The notes under the pieces were generated by a model. It saw nothing but the letters and a program-made list of their open reading frames with translations, ran no database searches and was not told the DNA's origin. A DNA stretch of 37,230 nt from an uncultured Oscillibacter sp. (GTDB lineage Bacteria; Bacillota; Clostridia; Oscillospirales; Oscillospiraceae). The stretch spans positions 1 to 37,230 of the forward strand of contig CAJUOD010000013.1 in the NCBI GenBank assembly GCA_910587875.1. Reading direction: 5' to 3'. The position numbers and the translations under genes were made by a program. This document shows positions 15,360-21,254 of the stretch, in pieces; position 1 is the stretch's first letter, and every line of letters starts with the position of its first letter.

Positions 15360-15446
15360 ATGTGGAAAAGGCAGATTCTCGTCTTGCTGCGGTACTTGGT
15401 ATTTGCGGCGCTGACGATACACTTCCTTACCATAAAAGTGTGTTGA
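15360..15446 (+). CDS. 28-residue hydrophobic peptide, candidate type I toxin
   Basis: A tiny ORF starting MWKRQILVLL with a basic N-terminus, one predicted membrane helix (about 6-24) and a short tail ending VC. A strong GGGAGGTGAAGCTG precedes the ATG. A near-consensus promoter lies about 100 bases upstream. A second Shine-Dalgarno (AAAGGAGG, 15310-15317) stands 6 bases before an in-frame ATT at 15324, which could give a 40-residue form with a basic extension. On the opposite strand a promoter-terminator unit (15434-15557) covers the stop codon and the 3' untranslated region. Size, hydropathy and antisense arrangement are those of type I toxins; I do not recognise the peptide family, and toxicity is inference. 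Confidence 0.55.
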   Translation: MWKRQILVLLRYLVFAALTIHFLTIKVC

Positions 15447-15523
15447 CCGCTCGGCTGCAACCCAAGCGGTCAACTGCAAAAGCTGATCGATAAGGGCTGA
15501 CCGCCGTGTGACAGCGCCCTTCT
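15434..15523 (-). ncRNA. candidate antisense RNA opposite the hydrophobic peptide gene
   Basis: A ~90-nt unit on the minus strand. The promoter has TTGACA (15552-15557) and TATAAT (15530-15535) with a 16-base spacer, placing the start near 15523. The 5' part can fold (AAGGGC with GCCCTT). The end is a perfect 10-bp hairpin with arms GTTGACCGCT and AGCGGTCAAC (15442-15474), followed by ACACTTTTA. It overlaps the last ~12 bases of the peptide ORF, stop included, and its 3' untranslated region. It shares a GGCGGTYAGC core with the RNA genes at 18.2 and 18.4 kb. Both ends are predictions. Confidence 0.6.
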
Positions 15524-15529
15524 ATGTCT

Positions 15530-15557
15530 ATTATACCAGTTTAGGCCGCTTTGTCAA
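15530..15557 (-). promoter_or_regulatory. promoter of the 15.4 kb antisense RNA
   Basis: Perfect TTGACA and perfect TATAAT on the minus strand, 16-base spacer. Confidence 0.8.
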
Positions 15558-15618
15558 GGCCAACCGGACGGCTAACCGAATCCCCCGGTTCCGCATAAGC
15601 TGAATCGAGGTGATTCAA

Positions 15619-15948
15619 ATGCTGCTGCTGCAAGACGGCGTCCTGGCCTTTTTGTCCGCCGTGGGCCTGACCACCATCGTCTGGGCCGTTGCCGGGGCCG
15701 TGCTCCGTACCGGCGGGCGCCCGGCCATTCCGGGCCTTTTGCTGGTCCTGCCCCTGAAGGGGGAGGCCCTGGCTATGGAGGCAGACGTCCGGGAGCTCCG
15801 CCGGGTCCAGGGGGGCCTGCCGGGGGCCAAGATCATTTTGGCGGACTGCGGCCTGACCCCGGACGCCCGGGCCCTGGCCCAGTATCTGGCGGACCGGGAG
15901 AAAAACGCCGCCCTGGTCCAGCCGGAGGACATCATGGCGGAAATCTGA
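15619..15948 (+). CDS. small membrane-anchored protein upstream of recD2, unknown function
   Basis: 109 residues. An N-terminal transmembrane helix (about 8-30, LAFLSAVGLTTIVWAVAGAVL) is followed by a soluble part: LLLVLPLKGEALAMEADVREL, then GAKIILADCGLTPDARALAQYLAD. ATG at 15619 has GAGGTGAT upstream; a GTG at 15610 overlaps that site. It lies 35 bases before recD2 in the same direction, so probably in one message. The soluble part has the hydrophobic-strand and helix pattern of a small alpha/beta fold. I do not recognise a family. Confidence 0.75.
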   Translation: MLLLQDGVLAFLSAVGLTTIVWAVAGAVLRTGGRPAIPGLLLVLPLKGEALAMEADVRELRRVQGGLPGAKIILADCGLTPDARALAQYLADREKNAALVQPEDIMAEI

Positions 15949-15983
15949 ACCCGCCCAGAGGGCGAAAAGAGAGGACATCCCAA

Positions 15984-18188
15984 ATGGAAGAGCTGATCTG
16001 CCGGGAGGGCACCATACATAGCGTCATCTTTCAAAACGCCGAGAACGGGTACACGGTCCTCCGCCTCCTCACCGAGGAGGGGGAGGTCGTCACCGTTGTG
16101 GGCTGCGTCCCCTGCGCCGCCCCCGGGGAGCGGCTGACCGTCACCGGGGTCTGGGAGCGCCACCCCCAGCACGGGGAGCAGCTCCGGGCGTCGGAGGTGG
16201 AGCGGAGCCTCCCGGAGGACGAGGAGGAGATGTTCAGCTACCTGTCCTCCGGCGTGCTGAAGGGCGTGGGCCCCGCCACGGCCCGGAATATCGTGGACCG
16301 CTTCGGCCTGGAGACCTTCGACGTGCTGGAGACCGCCCCGGAGCGCCTGACCTGCCTGAGGGGCGTCACCGCCCGGCGGGCCCAGGAGATCGGCGAGAGC
16401 TTCCGCCAGCACATGGGCCTCCGGCGGCTGATGGCCTTCCTGGCCCGGTACGAGCTGCCCCCGGTGCTGGCCATGCGCCTCCGGCGGCAGTACGGGGACG
16501 CGGCGCTGGAGAAGCTCCGGCAGGACCCCTATCTGCTGGCTGCCGACGACTGCGGCGTGGCCTTCTCCGTGGCGGACGAGATCGCCATGAGCATGGGCTT
16601 TGAGCCCGACAGCGGGCAGAGGCTTCAGGCGGCGGTGAGCTTCGAGCTGAGCCACAACGAGAACAACGGACATGTCTTCCTCCCCCGGGGGAAGCTCATC
16701 GCCGCCACGGCCCAGCTCCTCCAGTGCGGGGAGGAGGGCCCGGAGCTGGCCCTGGACGAGCTCATTGGACGGGGGCTGGTGATCCAGGAGCGGGTGGCCA
16801 ATGTGGACGCGTGCTACCTCCGGCGGCTGTGGGAGGCGGAGCACACCGCCCAGCTGCGCCTGGACGCCCTGCTGGCGGCGAAGCCCCAGGGCCGGGTCTC
16901 CGCCGCCCGGACGGTGGACGAGCTGGAGCGGGACCAGGGCGTCTCCTACTCCCCCCAGCAGCGCAGGGCCGTGGAGCTGGCGGCGGGGGAGAACGTGCTG
17001 ATCCTCACCGGCGGCCCCGGCACCGGGAAGACGACGACGGTCCGGGCCATCGCGGCGCTGTTCCGGAAGATGGGCCTGGACGTGGTGCTGGCGGCCCCCA
17101 CGGGCCGGGCGGCGAAGCGCATGAGCGAGCTCACCGGAGCTGAGGCCCAGACGGTCCACCGCCTCCTGGGAATGAGCTGGAACGAGGACGCCCGGCAGGT
17201 GACCTTCTCCAAGACGGAGAAGGAGCCCCTGGAGGCCGGGGCCGTCATCGTGGACGAGATGTCCATGGTGGACCTGCCCCTGTTCGCGGCCCTGCTCCGG
17301 GCCCTGCGGCCCGGGACCCGGCTGGTGCTGGTGGGGGACGCGGACCAGCTGCCCTCCGTGGGGGCGGGGAACGTGTTCTCGGACCTCATCCGCAGCGGGC
17401 GGGTGGAGACGGTTTTTCTCCGGGAGGTCTTCCGCCAGGCGGAGCAGTCCGCCATCATCCGGGCGGCCCACGCCGTGAACCAGGGAGAGGCCCCGGACCT
17501 CCAGAGCAACCAGGGGGACTTCTTTTTCCTCTGCCGCCGGGACCCGGAGCGGGCGGTGGGCACCCTGGTGGAGCTGTGCAAGACCCGCCTGCCGGAGAAC
17601 ATGGGCGTCCCGGCGGCGGAGATCCAGGTGCTGACCCCCACCCGGAAGGGCCCCGCCGGGACGGGGAACCTGAACCGCCTCCTCCAGGAGGCGCTGAACC
17701 CCAAAACGGCGGAAAAGCGGGAGCTTCTCTGGGGCGACCGGCTCTTCCGGGAGGGGGACCGGGTGATGCAGACCCGGAACGACTACGACGTGGTCTGGGA
17801 GAAGGAAGACGGCTCCGTGGGAACCGGGATGTTCAATGGGGACGTGGGGCGCATCGTGAAGATCGACGACTCCGGCGAGTGGCTGGAGCTGGACTTCGAC
17901 GGCCGCCGGGCGGTCTACGGCGCGGAGCAGCTGAACGAGGTAGACCTGGCCTTCGCCATGACGGTTCATAAATCCCAGGGCAGCGAGTACCGCTGCGTGG
18001 TGCTGTCGGCTATGCCCGCGCCCACGTCGCTGATGGTCCGGGGCGTGCTGTACACGGCCCTGACCCGGGCGAAGGAGCTGGTGGTGGTGGTGGGGGACGA
18101 TGCGGCGGTCCGGGCCATGGCGGCGAATGACAAACGGCAGAGAAGATACTCCGGCCTCCGCTGGCGGCTGGCCAAGGGGAAGGGATAA
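15984..18188 (+). CDS. recD2: RecD2-type ATP-dependent DNA helicase (YrrC/RecD-like)
   Basis: Superfamily 1 5'-3' DNA helicase acting in DNA repair without RecBC partners. 734 residues: an N-terminal OB-like region (1-85), tandem helix-hairpin-helix region (about 85-210, including GVLKGVGPATARNIVDRFG), then the helicase core. That core has Walker A GGPGTGKTT (about 343-351), VIVDEMSMVD (about 420), VGDADQLPSVGAGNVF, FRQAEQS, and motif VI MTVHKSQGSEY and LYTALTRAKE near the end. All catalytic motifs are intact and length is typical. AGAGGA precedes the ATG. The stop codon touches the 3' end of the convergent 18.2 kb small RNA, whose hairpin could also end this message. Confidence 0.95.
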   Translation: MEELICREGTIHSVIFQNAENGYTVLRLLTEEGEVVTVVGCVPCAAPGERLTVTGVWERHPQHGEQLRASEVERSLPEDEEEMFSYLSSGVLKGVGPATARNIVDRFGLETFDVLETAPERLTCLRGVTARRAQEIGESFRQHMGLRRLMAFLARYELPPVLAMRLRRQYGDAALEKLRQDPYLLAADDCGVAFSVADEIAMSMGFEPDSGQRLQAAVSFELSHNENNGHVFLPRGKLIAATAQLLQCGEEGPELALDELIGRGLVIQERVANVDACYLRRLWEAEHTAQLRLDALLAAKPQGRVSAARTVDELERDQGVSYSPQQRRAVELAAGENVLILTGGPGTGKTTTVRAIAALFRKMGLDVVLAAPTGRAAKRMSELTGAEAQTVHRLLGMSWNEDARQVTFSKTEKEPLEAGAVIVDEMSMVDLPLFAALLRALRPGTRLVLVGDADQLPSVGAGNVFSDLIRSGRVETVFLREVFRQAEQSAIIRAAHAVNQGEAPDLQSNQGDFFFLCRRDPERAVGTLVELCKTRLPENMGVPAAEIQVLTPTRKGPAGTGNLNRLLQEALNPKTAEKRELLWGDRLFREGDRVMQTRNDYDVVWEKEDGSVGTGMFNGDVGRIVKIDDSGEWLELDFDGRRAVYGAEQLNEVDLAFAMTVHKSQGSEYRCVVLSAMPAPTSLMVRGVLYTALTRAKELVVVVGDDAAVRAMAANDKRQRRYSGLRWRLAKGKG

Positions 18189-18286
18189 AAGGAGAAACCG
18201 CCACTCTGCCAAGTGACGGTTTTAAAGATGCTTTTGATTCCTTAACCTTAACTTGAAGAGCTAACCGCTTGTCACAGTGCCTTCTT
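18187..18286 (-). ncRNA. candidate ~100-nt small RNA (copy 2)
   Basis: Minus-strand unit with consensus promoter TTGACA (18316-18321), 17-base spacer, TATAAT (18293-18298), start near 18286. It carries GACAAGCGGTTAGC (18260-18273) and ends in a hairpin with AAACCGTCACT and AGTGGCGGTTT (18195-18222), followed by CTCCTTTTA. The same layout and an almost identical core occur in the copy at 18411-18509. No peptide ORF with a ribosome binding site is seen on the plus strand opposite, unlike at 15.4 kb. It abuts the recD2 stop codon. Rfam identity unknown. Confidence 0.6.
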
Positions 18287-18292
18287 ATGTTC

Positions 18293-18321
18293 ATTATAGT
18301 GAAAGGAATTGACCTTGTCAA
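18293..18321 (-). promoter_or_regulatory. consensus promoter of small RNA copy 2
   Basis: Perfect TTGACA-N17-TATAAT on the minus strand. Confidence 0.88.
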
Positions 18322-18349
18322 GTCCCTTGCAATTGGTCAAAAAATGGTT

Positions 18350-18390
18350 AAGAAGTCGAAGGACCGCCGTTGGCGGTCCTTCGACTTCTT
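18350..18390. repeat. perfect 19-bp inverted repeat, 3-base loop
   Basis: Arms AAGAAGTCGAAGGACCGCC (18350-18368) and its exact complement (18372-18390) flank GTT. It lies between the two small RNA genes. On the minus strand AACCATTTTTTG follows, so it may be a back-up terminator; on the plus strand there is no T-run. It could also be a remnant of a small mobile element. Confidence 0.75.
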
Positions 18391-18410
18391 CGGATAGTTA
18401 CGATCAAGGT

Positions 18411-18509
18411 AAAAAGCGGAAACCGTCACCCCGGCAAGTGATAGTTTCAAGGCTTTGGCATGCCTCCCCTAAACTAGCTCGGGCTAACCGCCTGTCGGAG
18501 TGGTTTCTA
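18411..18509 (-). ncRNA. candidate ~100-nt small RNA (copy 3)
   Basis: Minus-strand unit with promoter TTGACA (18539-18544), 17-base spacer, TATAAT (18516-18521). It carries GACAGGCGGTTAGC (18483-18496), one base different from copy 2, and ends in a hairpin AAACTATCAC/GTGACGGTTT (18420-18447) followed by CCGCTTTTT. Lacks an ORF opposite. Copies 2 and 3 are clearly related in promoter, core and terminator but differ in between. Confidence 0.6.
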
Positions 18510-18515
18510 ATTATT

Positions 18516-18544
18516 ATTATAAGCTGTGAATAGATTTCTGTCAA
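18516..18544 (-). promoter_or_regulatory. consensus promoter of small RNA copy 3
   Basis: Perfect TTGACA-N17-TATAAT on the minus strand, AT-rich surroundings. Confidence 0.88.
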
Positions 18545-18552
18545 GCAGAAAA

Positions 18553-18620
18553 ATCTAGAAACTAGATAAAATCCCGTATCTGTTTTTCAGATACATATAC
18601 TCATCCTTGGTGATGAGTAT
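18553..18620. promoter_or_regulatory. three inverted repeats before the XRE gene pair
   Basis: In order: ATCTAG-AAA-CTAGAT (18553-18567), GTATCTG-TTTTT-CAGATAC (18576-18594) and ATACTCATC-CTTGGT-GATGAGTAT (18597-18620). The last includes the start codon of the next gene. They may be operators for the encoded regulators or RNA hairpins that hide the start. Confidence 0.5.
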
Positions 18621-18867
18621 GAGAACAGAGATTCTGAAATATGGGAGAATCAGAGACTTGCGGAATGATCGTGGCTTGACGCAGAAGCAGGTTGCGAAGC
18701 TGTTGAATGTCAGTCAAAACACCTACTCCCAGTATGAAATTGGAGTCACCCGCTATCCCCTGGATGCGGTAGTTACGCTGGCAAAGTATTACAACGTCAG
18801 TGTTGATTACCTGGTGGGCCTGACGGACGAGACTGTCCCGTATCCCCGGAAACGGAGGCAGTCATAA
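18619..18867 (+). CDS. XRE-family HTH regulator, first of a pair
   Basis: 82 residues, essentially one Cro/CI helix-turn-helix: RIRDLRNDRGLTQKQVAKLL, NVSQNTYSQYEIGVTRYPLD, LAKYYNVSVDYLVGLTDE, then a basic tail (PRKRRQS). The start is uncertain: ATG at 18619 has GGTGA just upstream; ATG at 18613 and TTG at 18607 are alternatives. The start region lies inside a perfect 9-bp inverted repeat. The stop overlaps the next start (TAATG). Lower GC than the flanking housekeeping genes. Confidence 0.87.
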   Translation: MRTEILKYGRIRDLRNDRGLTQKQVAKLLNVSQNTYSQYEIGVTRYPLDAVVTLAKYYNVSVDYLVGLTDETVPYPRKRRQS

Positions 18868-19100
18868 TGGAACAAAAAATAAAACAAGATATCTGCATCG
18901 GCGCGAACATTCGGAAGATACGTCAAGAGAAAGAATTAGGGCAGACGGAGCTGGTGGGCCTCCTGCAATTAGAGGGTGTTCCCATGACCAGGGAGGCCCT
19001 GGTTAAAATTGAGCGCGGGGCCCAGCACATCCAGGCGTCCCAGCTGAGGGCCATCAAAAACGCCCTGGGCGTCAGCTACGACGAACTGCTGGAACCATGA
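18867..19100 (+). CDS. XRE-family HTH regulator, second of a pair
   Basis: 77 residues with a Cro/CI-type helix-turn-helix (GANIRKIRQEKELGQTELVG, then MTREALVKIERGAQHIQASQ, ending LGVSYDELLEP). The longer loop after the first helices (LQLEGVPMT) is common in gut Firmicutes regulators. GGAGG lies 8 bases upstream, inside the preceding gene. Its start overlaps the previous stop by one base, and its end overlaps comF by four (ATGA), an unusual coupling of two small regulators with a competence-type gene. Targets unknown. Confidence 0.87.
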   Translation: MEQKIKQDICIGANIRKIRQEKELGQTELVGLLQLEGVPMTREALVKIERGAQHIQASQLRAIKNALGVSYDELLEP

Positions 19101-19774
19101 AGCTGGTTGACGTTCTGCTGGACCTCCTCTTCCCGCCCAAGTGCCCCTTCTGCCGTCGTGTCCAGGATGCGCCCGGCATGTGCCCGGACTGCGAACAGGC
19201 CCTCCCCTGGACGGACGAGGCCCACGGCCTCCGGGCGCTGCGGGGCGGGCTCCTCTGCGCCGCGCCGCTGTGGTACGAGGGCGCTGTCCGGGAGGCGATC
19301 CGCCGCTTCAAGTTCCATGGCGGCGTGTCTGCCGCAGGGCCCCTGGGGGAGCTCATCGCCCAAGCGGCGGCGGAGCGCTTCTCCGGGGAATTTGACGTGG
19401 TCACCTGGGTCCCCGTCAGCGCCAAGCGATTGCGGAAGCGGGGCTACGACCAGTCCCGCCTCCTGGCGGAGCACGCCTGCAAGCTCTGGGGCGTGGAGCC
19501 GGAGGCCCTGCTCCGAAAGGTCCGGGACAACCCGGCCCAGTCCAGCCTGGACAGCGCGGAGGACCGCTGGAAAAATACCCGGGACGTCTACGAGGCCCAG
19601 GGGGACCCCGCCGGAAAGCGGGTGCTCCTCATCGACGATATCTGCTCCACCGGGGCCACTCTGGTCTCCGCCGCCGGGACCCTTCTCTCGGCGGGGGCGG
19701 CGGGGGTGGTCTGCGCCGCCGCGGCCTTCCCCAGGCCGGAGGAGGAAAACAGGGGAGAAAAAGGGAAAGAATAG
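19097..19774 (+). CDS. comF: ComF-family phosphoribosyltransferase-like protein
   Basis: 225 residues. The N-terminal zinc ribbon has Cys16, Cys19, Cys29 and Cys32 (CPFC...CPDC). The C-terminal type I phosphoribosyltransferase domain has the PRPP loop VLLIDDICSTGATL at about 176-189. ComF proteins help natural DNA uptake in Bacillus and occur widely as part of general DNA metabolism; here no other competence gene is in view. The start overlaps the XRE stop (ATGA). The C-terminus is charged (PEEENRGEKGKE). Confidence 0.9.
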   Translation: MKLVDVLLDLLFPPKCPFCRRVQDAPGMCPDCEQALPWTDEAHGLRALRGGLLCAAPLWYEGAVREAIRRFKFHGGVSAAGPLGELIAQAAAERFSGEFDVVTWVPVSAKRLRKRGYDQSRLLAEHACKLWGVEPEALLRKVRDNPAQSSLDSAEDRWKNTRDVYEAQGDPAGKRVLLIDDICSTGATLVSAAGTLLSAGAAGVVCAAAAFPRPEEENRGEKGKE

Positions 19775-19776
19775 GC

Positions 19777-19805
19777 TTGCAATCTGGCGTGACTGCCAGT
19801 ATAAT
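19777..19805 (+). promoter_or_regulatory. promoter of mreB
   Basis: TTGCAA (19777-19782), 17-base spacer, TATAAT (19800-19805). The spacer holds an inverted repeat CTGGC-N6-GCCAG (19784-19799). Confidence 0.78.
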
Positions 19806-19884
19806 GTACTTTGTAACTTTATGGATTCGATGGCGGTTTTCCGCCTGACATAAATTGGACAAAAGAAAAATGGAGGAATTGCCC

Positions 19885-20904
19885 ATGGCAAAGGATATCG
19901 GTATCGACCTTGGTACCGCTTCGGTTCTGGTTTTTGTGCGCGGCAAGGGCATCGTGCTGAACGAGCCCTCCGTGGTGGCTTTGGATAAGAACACCGGCAA
20001 GCTCCTGAAGGTGGGCGAGGAGGCCCAGGCCATGCTGGGCCGGACCCCCGGCAACATCATCGCCATCCGTCCCCTGCGGGAGGGCGTCATCTCCGACTAC
20101 GACATGACGGAGCGGATGCTCCGGGAGTTCATTCACAAGGTGGCGGGGGTCTCCGTCTTCAAGCCCCGGGTCATCATCTGCGTGCCCTCCGGCATCACGG
20201 AGGTCGAGGAGCGCGCCGTCATCGACGCGGGCATCTCCGCCGGGGCCCGGAAGGTCTACTTGATTGAGGAGCCCGTGGCGGCGGCCATCGGGGCGGGCAT
20301 CGACATCGCGAAGCCCGACGGACACATGGTGGTGGACATCGGAGGCGGCACGGCGGACATTGCGGTCATCTCCCTGGGCGGCGTGGTGGAGTCGGCCTCC
20401 ATCAAGATCGCCGGAGACCAGCTGAACGAGGCCGTGGTGAAGTATATGCGCCGCAAGCACAACCTGCTGGTGGGCGAGCGGACCGCCGAGGAGATGAAAA
20501 AACAGATCGGCTGCGTCTTCCCCAAGGACGAGGAAGAGGTCATGGACGTGAAAGGCCGGTGCCTCCTCACGGGCCTTCCCAAGGTGGTGGCCGTCAGCTC
20601 CACGGAGATGATGGACGCCTTTGAAGAGCCGGTGGAGCGCATCATGGAGGCCATCCACTCCGTGCTGGAGCGGACCCCGCCGGAGCTGGTGGCGGACATC
20701 TCCACCAACGGCATTGTGATGACCGGAGGCGGCAGCCTGGTGGCGGGCTTCGACAAGCTGGTGACGGCCCGGACGGGCATCCACACCATGATTGCCGACG
20801 ACGCGATTTCCTGCGTGGCCCTGGGCACCGGCATGAGCCTGGAGACCCTGGGCAATATGCAGGAGGGCACCATGAACCTGAGCCGCCGTAAGCAGATGAG
20901 CTAA
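19885..20904 (+). CDS. mreB: rod shape-determining protein, MreB/Mbl family
   Basis: Bacterial actin that guides side-wall peptidoglycan synthesis at the inner face of the membrane. 339 residues with the actin-fold ATP motifs: phosphate-1 IGIDLGTAS (5-13), phosphate-2 VVDIGGGTADIAVI (about 152-165) and the adenosine motif MTGGGSL (about 283-289). ATG at 19885 has GGAGG 9 bases upstream; an upstream in-frame extension is not supported. Single gene with its own promoter and terminator; no mreC/mreD follow. The usual GTANT is GTASV here, within family variation. It could be an Mbl or MreBH paralogue rather than MreB itself. Confidence 0.92.
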   Translation: MAKDIGIDLGTASVLVFVRGKGIVLNEPSVVALDKNTGKLLKVGEEAQAMLGRTPGNIIAIRPLREGVISDYDMTERMLREFIHKVAGVSVFKPRVIICVPSGITEVEERAVIDAGISAGARKVYLIEEPVAAAIGAGIDIAKPDGHMVVDIGGGTADIAVISLGGVVESASIKIAGDQLNEAVVKYMRRKHNLLVGERTAEEMKKQIGCVFPKDEEEVMDVKGRCLLTGLPKVVAVSSTEMMDAFEEPVERIMEAIHSVLERTPPELVADISTNGIVMTGGGSLVAGFDKLVTARTGIHTMIADDAISCVALGTGMSLETLGNMQEGTMNLSRRKQMS

Positions 20905-20910
20905 AAGCGA

Positions 20911-20940
20911 AACCGCCGGACAAGCCGTCCGGCGGTTTTT
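20911..20940 (+). terminator. intrinsic terminator after mreB
   Basis: Hairpin AACCGCCGGAC / GTCCGGCGGTT followed by TTTATT, 7 bases past the mreB stop and just ahead of the convergent XRE gene. Confidence 0.9.
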
Positions 20941-20941
20941 A

Positions 20942-21181
20942 TTATGGGGTTTCCTCTGCGCCGGGGGCCTCCGGTTCTTCCGGGTCGGGGACGTATTCCA
21001 GAATGTCCTCCACCCGGCAGTCCAGCAGCTTGCAGAGGTCGTCGATCAGCCGGGAGGAGATGCCCTTGTTGTGGCGCAGGCGGTAAAGCGTTCCGCTACT
21101 GTAGCCCAGCTTGTTAATCATTTTATATGTGGAAATACCACGGTCCTTTAAAGTGCGCCAGAAGGGGTCGTAAATAATCAT
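20942..21181 (-). CDS. small XRE/Cro-type HTH protein
   Basis: 79 residues of the HTH_26 type often written YozG/Cro-like: FWRTLKDRGISTYKMINKLG, YSSGTLYRLRHNKGISSRLI, LCKLLDCRVEDILEYVPD, then an acidic Pro/Glu-rich tail. ATG at 21181 is chosen because AGGTGA sits 5 bases before it; a GTG at 21190 overlaps that site. It is 73 bases past the CmpB-type gene on the same strand and convergent to mreB. Function beyond DNA binding unknown. Confidence 0.85.
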   Translation of the reverse strand: MIIYDPFWRTLKDRGISTYKMINKLGYSSGTLYRLRHNKGISSRLIDDLCKLLDCRVEDILEYVPDPEEPEAPGAEETP

Positions 21182-21254
21182 AGTTGTCACCTGGCCTTAG
21201 TAAAAATCAAAGTTATAAGATGGAACATATTCGGGGGTTGGTGAATACAGGTTC

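Noticed and set aside
15230..15493. An 87-codon frame across the toxin locus
   Set aside because: It begins at the promoter -35, has no Shine-Dalgarno and no domain; the 28-codon frame has a strong site and peptide-like hydropathy.
18187..18544. CRISPR-like repeat array
   Set aside because: Only two related units are present, each with its own promoter and terminator, and no regular spacers or cas genes.
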